DNA of 56,332 nucleotides from an uncultured Cellvibrio sp. (GTDB lineage: Bacteria; Pseudomonadota; Gammaproteobacteria; Pseudomonadales; Cellvibrionaceae): positions 1-56,332 of the forward strand of contig CAMLML010000025.1 in NCBI GenBank assembly GCA_946481095.1. The letters run 5' to 3'. The position numbers were made by a program, and so were the translations under genes. The notes under the pieces are model-generated. The model was not told the origin of the DNA, ran no database searches, and was given only the letters and a program-made list of their open reading frames with translations. This document shows positions 8,892 to 17,843 of the stretch, one piece after another (the first letter of the stretch is position 1; each line of letters opens with the position of its first letter).

Positions 8892-9524
8892 TTAACTCCT
8901 AGTTTTTAATATTGCGGGAACTCCAACACGAGTTTCTCCCGAATTAACATTTTCAGTAACCACAGCACCAGCACCAATAATTGCATGGTCTCCAATTGTT
9001 ATACCTGGAAGAACGTTAGCGCCAGCACCAATAAGTACGTGAGAGCCTATAGTTACGCCACCAGCGAGTGTTGCATTAGGGGCCACATGTGAAAAATTAC
9101 CTACAACACAGTCATGATCAACAATGGCTCCGTGATTAACAATCGTGCATTGCCCTATCACTGAGTTAGCGGCTATAACTGCTTTTGCCGCCACAAAAAC
9201 ACCTTCATAAATTTTTGAAAACTGAGATATTGATGCCATTGGATGCAGGATAGTGCGTGGAGTAGCATTTATTTTTTTTAATTCAACAAATAAATTTTCT
9301 CTCGCCTCACTGTTTCCAATTGCCAAATGAAATAGCTGTTCGCTCATATCGTTTGATATTGCCGGAACTTGAACACGACATCCCAAAAACATTGTGTCAC
9401 GAAGAGAATCTGAACCGTCTGTTACACGGATGCTGTCTTTTAGAAAGCCATTAAGAAATATCGCATCAAGAACGACTTTTCCGTGGCCACCAGCACCGAC
9501 CAAAAATAATAATTTAGTATGCAT
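8892..9524 (-). CDS. PglD/NeuD/LegH-like sugar O/N-acetyltransferase
   Basis: About 210 aa. It has an N-terminal Rossmann-like nucleotide-sugar domain (FLVGAGGHGKVVLDA) and a C-terminal left-handed beta-helix of hexapeptide repeats with NHGAIVDHDC, where the histidine is the presumed base, ending in GVPA. This is the PglD/NeuD family, which acetylates the 4-amino group of UDP-amino sugars with acetyl-CoA. Its position one base before the aminotransferase gene makes it the likely next step after that enzyme. The ATG at 9524 overlaps the end of the epimerase gene by 11 bases; an upstream TTG at 9551 is less likely. Confidence 0.85.
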   Translation of the reverse strand: MHTKLLFLVGAGGHGKVVLDAIFLNGFLKDSIRVTDGSDSLRDTMFLGCRVQVPAISNDMSEQLFHLAIGNSEARENLFVELKKINATPRTILHPMASISQFSKIYEGVFVAAKAVIAANSVIGQCTIVNHGAIVDHDCVVGNFSHVAPNATLAGGVTIGSHVLIGAGANVLPGITIGDHAIIGAGAVVTENVNSGETRVGVPAILKTRS

Positions 9525-10656
9525 TTGTTTTATAAAGTACGTACTTATCAAGTGGAAGCCTACCTAACAAGGCTAAAATTTTAGTGGTAGTTTTTCCATC
9601 ACCATACACATTCACAGAATCATATCGTCTATGATTTAACGCACTATCAATGGCGATCTCTATATCTTTACTATTTAAGCCAACGTCAATTGTATTTATA
9701 TTTCGCTCGCGTAGGTTTTGACGCAAGCCAACATTAATAACCGGAATCCCAAATGAAGCAGCCTCAATTATTCCTGCACTTGAATTTCCGATCATAAGAT
9801 CTGCGGCAGCCATCCAAGAAGCAAATTTCTCTCGAGGAAAGTGGGTTACAACTCTAACAAAATTATTACCCTTAAAAGCTTCCAATACTTTTAGAATCTC
9901 AACACTTCCAGCATCCGAATTCGGCCTCAACGCAATTACTTGCACATTTCTGTTTATTAAAGAATTTAAAATGCTGGTCGCAGCTTCACCAGCCAAATCA
10001 GCTTCTTGCAAAACAGGATGAAAAACCAATAATGACACCGGCTTATTTAAATCCAATTGCAGCTCATTAAATAATTCTTCACGATCGTAGGTTACCAATT
10101 TTTTCAGTCCGTCCAAGCCTGGCGCACCCGTAATATAAATATTTTGCTTTAGTTCACCCATTTTAATAAGGCGGTCATGCGCCTCCAAAGTGGAAACAAA
10201 GTGAAAATGTGAAAGCTTACTGATCGCATGACGTACAGGCTCATCAACAGTACCTGAACGCTCACCACCATGAATATGTACTACCGGAATATTCAAATGA
10301 ATTGCTGCAAGTGCAGCGGCGAGCATTTCCCCTCTATCACCTAAAATCATTAACATGTCAGGTTTAATTTCTTCTAAAGCAGAAACACAGCCATCAAGAA
10401 TCTTCGCTATATTATGAGCCATCTCAGAGCCCGTCATTGTTTCAATCGGAACTGGAATTTCAGCGGCAACATTTAAACCAGCCGCTTTAATTTCGTTGAT
10501 GGTATTCCCAAACTTTGCCGAGAGGTGCATACCTGTAGCAATTATCGTCAACGAAAAAGATGGACTATCATTAATCGCACACAATGCCGACTTCATCAAA
10601 CCAAAGTCAGCGCGGGTACCTGACAAATAGCAAATTTTACGGACGTCTTGCATCAT
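9514..10656 (-). CDS. legG: hydrolysing UDP-HexNAc 2-epimerase (NeuC/LegG-like)
   Basis: About 380 aa with the family opening ICYLSGTRADFGLM, VHIHGGERSG in the middle, and GNSSAGIIEAASFGIP in the donor domain. These are hallmarks of NeuC/LegG enzymes, which remove UDP and invert C2 to give a free ManNAc-type sugar for nonulosonate synthesis. Because the neighbouring genes make a 4-amino-4,6-dideoxy sugar, a LegG-like function (2,4-diacetamido-2,4,6-trideoxymannose) is more likely than plain sialic acid synthesis. The ATG at 10656 overlaps the stop of the synthase gene (ATGA); another ATG follows at 10653 and one precedes it at 10671. Confidence 0.85.
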   Translation of the reverse strand: MMQDVRKICYLSGTRADFGLMKSALCAINDSPSFSLTIIATGMHLSAKFGNTINEIKAAGLNVAAEIPVPIETMTGSEMAHNIAKILDGCVSALEEIKPDMLMILGDRGEMLAAALAAIHLNIPVVHIHGGERSGTVDEPVRHAISKLSHFHFVSTLEAHDRLIKMGELKQNIYITGAPGLDGLKKLVTYDREELFNELQLDLNKPVSLLVFHPVLQEADLAGEAATSILNSLINRNVQVIALRPNSDAGSVEILKVLEAFKGNNFVRVVTHFPREKFASWMAAADLMIGNSSAGIIEAASFGIPVINVGLRQNLRERNINTIDVGLNSKDIEIAIDSALNHRRYDSVNVYGDGKTTTKILALLGRLPLDKYVLYKTNAY

Positions 10657-11684
10657 TTCAAATCCGACCATTGCAAGGTAGAACCACCTTCAATATTTTT
10701 TTGCAATTGGCGACCAATTACCTTGTGTAAATCCATTGGAGGTATGCCATTTCCTGGTCTAAGTAGTTGCACATCCCTCTCACTTATCGTTTGGCCAATT
10801 TTCATGTCACCTATCAAAGTAACACTTCTTCTAACAAGAGCACGAATCGGCAACTCACTTTCACTGGGTTGTTTAACCGGCGAGCCCAAGGCTTTTTCAA
10901 CGTCACGAATTTGCGAGATTAGTGCACTTAATTCTGATGGTTCTAGAGATGCTTTTTGGTCAGGCCCCGGTAGATTGCGATCTAATGTAAAATGTTTTTC
11001 AATTACCGTTGCGCCCATTGCAACCGCCGCGGTAGAGACGGTAATTCCCAAAGTATGATCGGAATATCCTACTGGGAGCCCCGTTTTCTCTCTAATTGTA
11101 TTCATTGCTCTCAAATTGACATCTTCTAAAGCCGCAGGATAATTCGAAGTGCAATGCAGTATTGTGAGAATTGAATCAAGTGGAGCATTAAATGTACTCA
11201 ACTCCCTTTCTCGCTTGATAACATTTACTGCGTCAACAATTTCATCTAAAGTCGCCATTCCAGTTGACAAAATAATGGGTAGATTTTTTTTTGCTAAAAA
11301 GGATAAAAATGGATGATTTGTAATTTCACCTGAAGGAACTTTGATATGTTTCATTCCAATGCTTACCAGAAAATTGGCAGCTTCTTCATCAAAGGGTGTA
11401 GACATAAATTCAATATTTAATTCTTCGCATCGCTTAACAAGCTTAAGATGCAGCTCCTCTGACATTTCCAACTTTTTAAGCATTGAATACTGATCACCTG
11501 AACCAGTTGCATCTTTTTGGTATTCGGCTTTGGCAGCACCTTTTTGAACAAGTTTGTCTGCCGAAAACGTTTGAAATTTTACGGCATCAGCTCCGCACTT
11601 CTTTGCTGTCTCTACAAGTTGTAAAGCAAGCTCTTCACTTCCATTATGATTAACCCCAGCTTCCGCTATAAAAAATGTCTTCAT
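10653..11684 (-). CDS. legI: nonulosonate synthase (NeuB/LegI-like)
   Basis: A 343-aa protein of normal family length. It has the NeuB TIM barrel (FIAEAGVNHNG at the start, ADAVKFQTF, STPFD, KVPSGE, GYSDHT, IEKHFT) and a C-terminal SAF/antifreeze-like domain from about residue 285 (RRSVTLIGDMKIGQ). It condenses phosphoenolpyruvate with a 2-acetamido or 2,4-diacetamido hexose to form a nine-carbon sugar acid. Its direct partners downstream are the hydrolysing epimerase, acetyltransferase and aminotransferase, which favours a legionaminate-type product. It is preceded by a 140-base AT-rich gap that may hold an internal promoter. Confidence 0.88.
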   Translation of the reverse strand: MKTFFIAEAGVNHNGSEELALQLVETAKKCGADAVKFQTFSADKLVQKGAAKAEYQKDATGSGDQYSMLKKLEMSEELHLKLVKRCEELNIEFMSTPFDEEAANFLVSIGMKHIKVPSGEITNHPFLSFLAKKNLPIILSTGMATLDEIVDAVNVIKRERELSTFNAPLDSILTILHCTSNYPAALEDVNLRAMNTIREKTGLPVGYSDHTLGITVSTAAVAMGATVIEKHFTLDRNLPGPDQKASLEPSELSALISQIRDVEKALGSPVKQPSESELPIRALVRRSVTLIGDMKIGQTISERDVQLLRPGNGIPPMDLHKVIGRQLQKNIEGGSTLQWSDLK

Positions 11685-11824
11685 TTATTATCTGTCCAAT
11701 CAAAAATTAAAAAACTCCAACTCATCTATCGAACCAAAAAATTACGCTCAAAATAACAAATCACAGTTTTACTATATTCAACTTAAAACTCTCTAGAAAG
11801 CACCAACTTGATTGCATATTAAAA

Positions 11825-12769
11825 CTAATCCAATCCATATATGGCAGCACACAATCTCATCGAACGAACCGATTCTTCAAGCGAAGCCAGATCAGTTTGT
11901 TTCCCATCCAGAGCATCAATCAGCTGCTCTGCTTGATAATGCAAACCAGGTTTAAATTGACTATCAATTTCATCGGGGGAAATGGGCAAGGATTTACGTT
12001 CACCACGACATTGTACCGACAGAAACTCAAGCGGCCGCATTTCCACACGCACACCAGAATTGGTAACGGAAACCGACCAAGGGCCTGGCCCATCCCAAAC
12101 GGCCTGATACACACCTACATCACCACTTGAAAAATGTATGGTAGAGACAACGAAACCAGGACTATCTTGATTCCAGGGCAAGGTGGACTCTACATTAACA
12201 ACATCACCACGCCCAAAGAGGGACAAATAATCAATTAAATGTATAGAATTTGCGTACATGAAATTACGTACGACTGCCTCTGGAGTTCTGTACTCTCTTG
12301 CAGCAACCATATCTTGTTGATCGGTGATTGAGATCAACCTCACACCATCATGTTGCTGCACCTTTTCAAGAGCTTGTCGCGTGGAGGAATATGAACGCCG
12401 ATTTAACGCCACAAATGCTCGAGTATTTGTGCCGCATGCTGCAGTTAAAATTTTCTCTGCCTCTTTCAAGTCAATACCAACAGGTTTTTCAAGAAAACAT
12501 AACCACGGATAATTAAAACACTCCATGCACACATTTAACATCGAGAGTTCGTTCACTGCTACCACAACGAGATCAGCTCGTGTCTGATCATACATTTCTG
12601 CAATATTGCCAAACACTTTTGTCTGAAAATTTATCGCCAACTCTTCAGCACGCAAAACGGTACGACTACAAATACCTACAATTTCAACATTTTCCAATGA
12701 TGCAAATGCTCTAGCATGTTCGCGAGCCATGTATCCAGCGCCAACAATTGCAACTTTCCATTTCTTCAT
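11825..12769 (-). CDS. Gfo/Idh/MocA-family oxidoreductase
   Basis: About 314 aa. The N-terminal Rossmann domain has the dinucleotide-binding VAIVGAGYMAREHARAF, and the LEKPVGIDLKEA segment carries the family's EKP motif near residue 95. These enzymes use NAD(P) to oxidise or reduce sugars and nucleotide sugars. The start is taken as the ATG at 12769; 20 further in-frame codons exist upstream but would run into the preceding gene. It lies 13 bases after another Gfo/Idh gene. The substrate is unknown; modification of the nonulosonic acid or of the UDP-HexNAcA branch is plausible. Confidence 0.8.
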   Translation of the reverse strand: MKKWKVAIVGAGYMAREHARAFASLENVEIVGICSRTVLRAEELAINFQTKVFGNIAEMYDQTRADLVVVAVNELSMLNVCMECFNYPWLCFLEKPVGIDLKEAEKILTAACGTNTRAFVALNRRSYSSTRQALEKVQQHDGVRLISITDQQDMVAAREYRTPEAVVRNFMYANSIHLIDYLSLFGRGDVVNVESTLPWNQDSPGFVVSTIHFSSGDVGVYQAVWDGPGPWSVSVTNSGVRVEMRPLEFLSVQCRGERKSLPISPDEIDSQFKPGLHYQAEQLIDALDGKQTDLASLEESVRSMRLCAAIYGLD

Positions 12770-12782
12770 TTTGTTAATCCGC

Positions 12783-13808
12783 CTAAGCCCATTTATATTT
12801 ATGACTTGGATTCTCTTGTGCTCCGCCAACTAAGATCTCTGCTCCGCCTTTTGCATTTGAATAGTGTGCAGCAACAAGACAATTAATTACATAGGCACCA
12901 ACATTTCCATCTGGGAAATCACTGCCTCTAATCATAGCAAGCCACAATTCCATAGTTGGTGCGACCGTATCGGTAGGTTCGACTGTAAAGTTGGAAACAT
13001 CAGCAGGCATACCGTATCGAGAGGTCGATACATTTCGATGCTCTTCTTTACGAACAGAAGCACGAATATCACCAGTAATTTCGTCAACTGATATTTGTCC
13101 ATTGCGACAAATAAAAACTAACTGCAAACCATGCCCAGCAGCAGCAGAAAAATCTATATACAAGGAAACCCCAAGGTCATTTTGGGCGAGGACTCGGCCA
13201 GAACAATCTTTAAACTCGGGCCCTCGCGGATTCTCAAGTTCAACAGCTTCAAACCAAGCTCTTAATTTGGAGATATATGAGTCAGTGATGTATCTAAACA
13301 TTTCAAAGTAGTGACTCGCATTCATTGCCAATCCAAAATTCGATCCTGCAACTATAACACTCGACAAAGGACCAAGCTCTTTGGAAGAAACAAGTTCCTT
13401 GACACGATTATAATGAGGCATAAAACGCATTTGATGATTTATCGCCAATAGCGCTCCTGCTTTCTTGCAAGCAGCTTGCATTAAAGCTACTTCTTCTAAA
13501 GAACAAGCCATAGGCTTTTCACATAAAATATACTTAACCCCCAACTCTGCAGCCAAACAAACCAATTTGGCGTGTGATGGTGCAGTTGTTGAAATTACCA
13601 ACGCCTTTGGCTTAGTGACATGCAACATTTCTTCCGCATCCAAAAAACAATTCTCAGTCTTAACATCAAAATTCGAAGATGCCGAATTCAGTGAAGCTGG
13701 CGAAATATCAGCAACTGCAATTAAATTCATCCCTAGATTTTTTATCGCTTGTATATGTCTTACGCCCATTCGCCCTACACCGACTACAGCGACATCTATT
13801 TCTGACAT
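12783..13808 (-). CDS. Gfo/Idh/MocA-family oxidoreductase
   Basis: About 341 aa with the Rossmann motif VAVVGVGRMGVRHIQAI, the CEKPMACSLEE motif and a MRFMPHYNRVKEL helix typical of the family. The start is placed at the ATG at 13808; the frame continues upstream to a TTG at 13859, and a GTG near 13838 preceded by AGGTG is also possible. It forms a tandem pair with the 11825-12769 gene but they are not close copies. WbpB-type oxidation of a UDP-hexosaminuronate is one possible role, given the WbpD-like and TviB-like genes in the same locus. I cannot assign the substrate. Confidence 0.78.
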   Translation of the reverse strand: MSEIDVAVVGVGRMGVRHIQAIKNLGMNLIAVADISPASLNSASSNFDVKTENCFLDAEEMLHVTKPKALVISTTAPSHAKLVCLAAELGVKYILCEKPMACSLEEVALMQAACKKAGALLAINHQMRFMPHYNRVKELVSSKELGPLSSVIVAGSNFGLAMNASHYFEMFRYITDSYISKLRAWFEAVELENPRGPEFKDCSGRVLAQNDLGVSLYIDFSAAAGHGLQLVFICRNGQISVDEITGDIRASVRKEEHRNVSTSRYGMPADVSNFTVEPTDTVAPTMELWLAMIRGSDFPDGNVGAYVINCLVAAHYSNAKGGAEILVGGAQENPSHKYKWA

Positions 13809-13978
13809 TGCCTTTTGCGTACTTAGGATATTATTCACACTTACACCTATGTTGATCAATTAATCTTTTTTGCTCTAAAAGAAAATGCTTGTGATCTTTT
13901 CAAAAAGAAACACAAATAATATTCATAAACTACAAAGCATTTAATTTAGATGAAAATTTTCTTTAAAAAATGTCTCAA

Positions 13979-14542
13979 CTAAGCTAATCCCTGCTCTTCA
14001 ATAAAACGCTTTACTTTGCAAGGCGAACCAACTGCAACTGCAAAATCTGGGACGCTTTGCGTTACGATAGATCCGGCACCCACTACACTATTTCTCCCAA
14101 TTACTACACCTGGTAGCAAAATTGCGTTTGCGCCTATCCATGCACCTTCCTTTACTGTTATTCCTTCGGATGGATAATAACCTTGATCAATCAACGGAAT
14201 ATCTCGTCGATCAAACTTGTGATTATTCACATAAAAATGTACTCCAGCCCCCATCATTACGTTATCTTCTATCGTAATTTGCGCAAACTCGTCAGCAAAC
14301 ATCATAGTCCCTGGCCTTACAACAACATTTCTTCCAATAGATATATTCGAACAATAGACTGCGTATGCTCCCGCCCTAAAATCTGCACCTTCTGCAAAAA
14401 ATTTAAATTTTTTCTTGCAGAGCTTGGTCATCGAAGACCTAAAATGTAACTTCCAATGAGTAAAAGGCATATCGGGACCAATACGATCCGCACGCATGCA
14501 AAAAGTTATTTTTTTGCAAATTTCTTTAAATAATACAAACAT
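13979..14542 (-). CDS. hexapeptide-repeat acyltransferase (LacA/WcaF/NodL type)
   Basis: About 187 aa. The core is a left-handed beta-helix with the motif YVNNHKFDRRDIPL, containing the conserved NHxFxxxxxPI-like catalytic histidine of maltose/galactoside-type acetyltransferases. Repeats such as IGANAIL, IGRNSVV and VGAGSIV follow, with a GSPCKVKRF end. It probably O-acetylates a sugar of the surface glycan or an intermediate. The ATG at 14542 overlaps the hisF stop by one base (TAATG) with AGGTGG five bases upstream, so translation is coupled; the GTG at 14551 is rejected. About 170 bases of AT-rich spacer separate it from the next gene. Confidence 0.8.
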   Translation of the reverse strand: MFVLFKEICKKITFCMRADRIGPDMPFTHWKLHFRSSMTKLCKKKFKFFAEGADFRAGAYAVYCSNISIGRNVVVRPGTMMFADEFAQITIEDNVMMGAGVHFYVNNHKFDRRDIPLIDQGYYPSEGITVKEGAWIGANAILLPGVVIGRNSVVGAGSIVTQSVPDFAVAVGSPCKVKRFIEEQGLA

Positions 14543-15312
14543 TAGTCCCACCTCGCGAGGTTTCCGTTATGCTCTAACATGTAACTTCGCGCAATTGGCA
14601 ATCCATCCCCAATAAAATTAAATAAATTAGCCGTTGCGACAGCAGATACTCCATCAATCGACAAACCAGAACTTAAATGAAATTTATTTCCTGCACCACC
14701 CATGACGATAAAAGGTACACTGATTGATTTCGCATATTTTTTAATATTTTCAAGGTCGTACCCAAAACCAGTGCCGTCCTTATCAATCGAATTAAAAATA
14801 ATTTCTCCTACGCCGAGAGACTCTAAATAAGTTAAATAATCATCCAAGGATTTTTCGATTGGCGTAACACCGTCATGAATATGCACAACAGGTACATCAT
14901 TTATCACCTTATAATCAACTGACGCAACCAAACTTTGTGAGCCATAGCGATTTACAATTTCTTCTGCAAGTTTTGGGTCATCATAAAGAGGTGAATTAAG
15001 AATTACCTTATCTGCACCACTATTAAATAGAAGCTCTGCATCTCCAATTTTTCTGATGCCGCCCCCTGCGGCAATTGGAATGAATACGTCTTCCACCAAT
15101 TGACTCACAACTTGCGAAAATTTCTCAATATTTTTTGCACCTTTTGTTGCATCAAAAACCACCAATTCATCTAAAGAAAAAGATATTTTTTGAAATTTAT
15201 AATTTTTTTCTAGCCAATTGATATCCCCAACACGCTGCAGTCGAAAATTTCGACTCTGCATAAAACTACCATTACTGTAGATAAGGCCAAAAATCAGGCG
15301 ATTTCGTAACAT
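14542..15312 (-). CDS. hisF: HisF-like subunit of a sugar amidotransferase system
   Basis: A 256-aa TIM-barrel protein of the HisF family. In histidine synthesis HisF uses ammonia from HisH. Here the first catalytic aspartate of true HisF (the CLDV segment, Asp11) is replaced: the equivalent stretch reads FGLIYSNG. The other conserved parts remain (ASVDYK; SIDKDGTGFGYD). This and the location next to a WbpG-type enzyme suggest it serves only to relay ammonia in making an acetamidino group. ATG 15312 overlaps the hisH stop by one base (TGATG). It is not expected to take part in histidine synthesis. Confidence 0.85.
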   Translation of the reverse strand: MLRNRLIFGLIYSNGSFMQSRNFRLQRVGDINWLEKNYKFQKISFSLDELVVFDATKGAKNIEKFSQVVSQLVEDVFIPIAAGGGIRKIGDAELLFNSGADKVILNSPLYDDPKLAEEIVNRYGSQSLVASVDYKVINDVPVVHIHDGVTPIEKSLDDYLTYLESLGVGEIIFNSIDKDGTGFGYDLENIKKYAKSISVPFIVMGGAGNKFHLSSGLSIDGVSAVATANLFNFIGDGLPIARSYMLEHNGNLARWD

Positions 15313-15923
15313 CAAAATAACTCTATGAAATTTTTCAAAAGTTTAAGGCCGTTGGTTTGACTCAACTCTGGATGAAACTGAACTCCTGCAATATTTTCCA
15401 CTTCAAAACTAGCAATAAAACGTTCACCGTAAAAACAGGTAGTGTTACCTATATCTTTCTGCGACATCATTCTGAAACTATGCGTGAAATAATAATCAGG
15501 TTCTGCACAAACCCCCGAATAAAGTCTACTATTTGGGTAAGGAGCAACTTGGTTGTATCCAACATGTGGAACTTTAAGACCCTTCAGCTCAAACGACTCT
15601 ACCGATCCATCGACCAGACATAATCCGTCGTTGTAACCACCTTCAGTGCTTGATTTCCCCATCAATTGCATACCGAGACAAATGCCTAATATTGGCTTCC
15701 TGTCAGCCAACACAAGACTACGTAAAATATCGGTCAAATTAAGTTCATTAATTCTGCTCATTGCTCTTGCATAGTTACCTACGCCTGGCAATATCAACTT
15801 GTCTGCACAACTTAAAACCAATGGATCATTAGAAATCTCAACTTGTTCATACCCAAGATAACGAATCGCGCTGGTAACCGACCGCAGATTTCCCATTCCA
15901 TAGTCGACGATTACTAATTTCAT
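15312..15923 (-). CDS. hisH: HisH-like glutamine amidotransferase subunit
   Basis: A 203-aa class I glutaminase. It begins VIVDYGMGNLRSV and has the nucleophile in GICLGMQLMG (C82) and the catalytic histidine in GVQFHPELSQ near the C-terminus. It releases ammonia from glutamine and passes it to the HisF-like partner encoded directly downstream. The ATG at 15923 forms an ATGA overlap with the stop of the upstream wbpG-like gene; 13 extra in-frame codons upstream are rejected because they lie inside that gene. The trio wbpG-hisH-hisF is the arrangement known from Pseudomonas aeruginosa O-antigen loci. Confidence 0.88.
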   Translation of the reverse strand: MKLVIVDYGMGNLRSVTSAIRYLGYEQVEISNDPLVLSCADKLILPGVGNYARAMSRINELNLTDILRSLVLADRKPILGICLGMQLMGKSSTEGGYNDGLCLVDGSVESFELKGLKVPHVGYNQVAPYPNSRLYSGVCAEPDYYFTHSFRMMSQKDIGNTTCFYGERFIASFEVENIAGVQFHPELSQTNGLKLLKNFIELF

Positions 15924-17065
15924 ACTTCGAATTCTTCGCCTACCGTAAATTTGGGTTGCCAAATACCATCCACCTTCTCAAATAATTCCTTATTCGCATA
16001 TTTATCCAAGACCGCATCGAACTCGTCTTTAGTCATTTCATAGTATTGTAGATACAAGTCTAGGAATTCATAAGGATATTGATTGTCGTAAGCCAAGACC
16101 AAATGAAGCGCTTGATCCCTAGTCATCGCACCACGGCGAATCTCAATACCTGCATCCTGAGTAGCCCGACCAAACCCGAATTTTAAATACATCAAATACG
16201 CGTGCAGGGAATATAAAGCTTGATCATTCTGAGCAAAATTAGTGAAAGTACCCGCCGTCCCCTCTTCTTTTTCCTTCAATCCGCAATGCTCTTTTGCTAC
16301 AACATAATTTCTATATGAATCCCATGGCTCATAATAGGACCAATGAGTAAAAGCCAAGTCATGTGTTCTTACCTGCTGTTCTGAAGGGAATCGCCAGAAA
16401 GCCAAATCGCCAGCGCTAATTTGAGAATCAGCAAGTACAAGGTCAAACACTTTGTCGTAACCGCCTTCAAAATAAACTCGCTTCATATACTCAATATCGT
16501 AGAGAGGATTATTTTTACTTTCTGTAGAGCCTCCATATTCAACTTCGCCGTCTTCTCCATAAAAGATAAGAGGGATATTAAAATTCATAGCGGTTTGAAT
16601 AACTGCAGTCTTTATCGCAATTAGCCATCCGTAATACGGGAAACCCTTCTCAATAAAACCAAGCTTATTGAGTTTTTGCATTACCTTTGCATTCGGAGAA
16701 ATATGTATATGATTAAACCCAGAACCAATAAAGCTGGTCAGGTTCTGATCGCCCAACTCAAGGCTTAAGGCAGGCCTGACTGTGATTGCTAGAGGGTTCA
16801 TGCCATATTTATGCTTAAGAGTGTAGGCGACGTAAGATCCATCTTTTCCACCACTTACAGGAACCACACAGTCGAACCCCGTACCATTAGATGATCTGTA
16901 TTTATCCAACAATACCTTCAATTCAGATTGACGAGCCCCCCAATCCAGAGTCTTTTTTTCTTCCGCCCAAACGCAAGCATTGCAACGTCCAAGCTTATCA
17001 AAACCAATCCTGGGACGTGTTGACATATTTAAACAGGTTGAGCACCAGAAAATTTTTTTCGCCAC
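15920..17065 (-). CDS. wbpG: N-acetyl-sugar amidotransferase (WbpG/PseA-like)
   Basis: About 381 aa. An N-terminal zinc-finger-like pair of cysteine motifs (WCSTCLNMS, then CNACVWAEEK) precedes a PP-loop ATP pyrophosphatase motif VPVSGGKDGSYVAYTL near residue 70. WbpG/PseA enzymes activate an acetamido group with ATP and, with ammonia from HisH/HisF, convert it to an acetamidino group. The start is set at GTG 17065, which has GGAG six bases upstream; an ATG at 17098 is in frame but lacks a ribosome site and lies inside the SDR gene. Whether the substrate is the nonulosonic acid or a UDP-diamino-uronate cannot be told from sequence. Confidence 0.85.
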   Translation of the reverse strand: MAKKIFWCSTCLNMSTRPRIGFDKLGRCNACVWAEEKKTLDWGARQSELKVLLDKYRSSNGTGFDCVVPVSGGKDGSYVAYTLKHKYGMNPLAITVRPALSLELGDQNLTSFIGSGFNHIHISPNAKVMQKLNKLGFIEKGFPYYGWLIAIKTAVIQTAMNFNIPLIFYGEDGEVEYGGSTESKNNPLYDIEYMKRVYFEGGYDKVFDLVLADSQISAGDLAFWRFPSEQQVRTHDLAFTHWSYYEPWDSYRNYVVAKEHCGLKEKEEGTAGTFTNFAQNDQALYSLHAYLMYLKFGFGRATQDAGIEIRRGAMTRDQALHLVLAYDNQYPYEFLDLYLQYYEMTKDEFDAVLDKYANKELFEKVDGIWQPKFTVGEEFEV

Positions 17066-17081
17066 TTTAATCTCCAAACTT

Positions 17082-17843
17082 TTACAATACGAAGCCATCG
17101 TCTACAACAATATTTTGACCATTGACGTAACGAGAATAATCTGACAATAAGTAGATAACCGACCCTACAACATCCTCAACATCCAACATCCCTTTACCTA
17201 AGGTCTGTTGCTTATAGGCTTTCAAAAACTCCTCGGGCTGAGAATCAAATATTCCGCCAGGGCTGACACTATTTATTCTAAACCGACTGTCACCAACATA
17301 AGAAACAACATATTTCGAAAGGTGCAGTAGTGCTGATTTGATAGCTGCATACTCTACCGGCATAGTCATTTTCGTATTGTCGTAAACTACAAATTTAGGA
17401 GCCACAACACCATAAATTGACCCAATATTTACCAACGAAAAAACCTGTTGATTCTTTTTGAAGTAAGCGGCCGACTGCTGCATAAACAAAAATGAAGAGC
17501 CCAAATGCAAAGACATGTTTTCATTAAAATCGCTTAGCTTTACATCGTGAAAATGAGCCCCATATTTTTTATTCCGAGGGTAAGAACAATTTACTGCTCC
17601 GCTAAGGTTAAGTGCACTTTTAAAAAACTCTGTCACTGCCGCTTCGTCTGTTACATCGAGACTAGACAAAACCAACCTCGAATCGTCAACATTTACTCCG
17701 TTCTCGCTTAATTTTTCTTTCAATCTAAACAAGTCTATATCTGCCGCCACAACACTACTTTTATGTAGCAACAAGGAATGAACCAATTTAGCTCCAAGCA
17801 AGCCAGCGGCACCAACAACCAAAATTGTTTTATTTTCCAGCAT
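17082..17843 (-). CDS. ptmA: short-chain dehydrogenase/reductase, PtmA-like
   Basis: A 253-aa classical SDR. Its coenzyme motif is VVGAAGLLGAKLV at the N-terminus; LVNIGSIYG carries the serine and EYAAIKSALLHL the YxxxK catalytic pair; VSPGGI and NGQNIVVDDGF are C-terminal family features. In Campylobacter jejuni PtmA is encoded after the CMP-legionaminate synthetase PtmB/LegF, the same order seen here. PtmA has been linked to formation of the GDP-glucosamine precursor, but its reaction is not something the sequence shows. The ATG at 17843 overlaps the upstream gene by 14 bases. Confidence 0.75.
   Translation of the reverse strand: MLENKTILVVGAAGLLGAKLVHSLLLHKSSVVAADIDLFRLKEKLSENGVNVDDSRLVLSSLDVTDEAAVTEFFKSALNLSGAVNCSYPRNKKYGAHFHDVKLSDFNENMSLHLGSSFLFMQQSAAYFKKNQQVFSLVNIGSIYGVVAPKFVVYDNTKMTMPVEYAAIKSALLHLSKYVVSYVGDSRFRINSVSPGGIFDSQPEEFLKAYKQQTLGKGMLDVEDVVGSVIYLLSDYSRYVNGQNIVVDDGFVL

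Noticed and set aside
11753..11781. TTGAAT-N17-TGTTAT as a promoter before the nonulosonate synthase gene
   Set aside because: Each hexamer matches consensus in only four positions in a very AT-rich gap; too weak to list as a feature.
12324..12516. Small plus-strand frames within the Gfo/Idh genes and similar small frames throughout
   Set aside because: All lie opposite or out of frame with well-supported genes and lack ribosome sites or domain features.
14542..15923. hisF and hisH as part of a histidine operon
   Set aside because: No other his genes are present, the first HisF catalytic aspartate is missing, and the pair is coupled to wbpG; a sugar amidotransferase role fits better.
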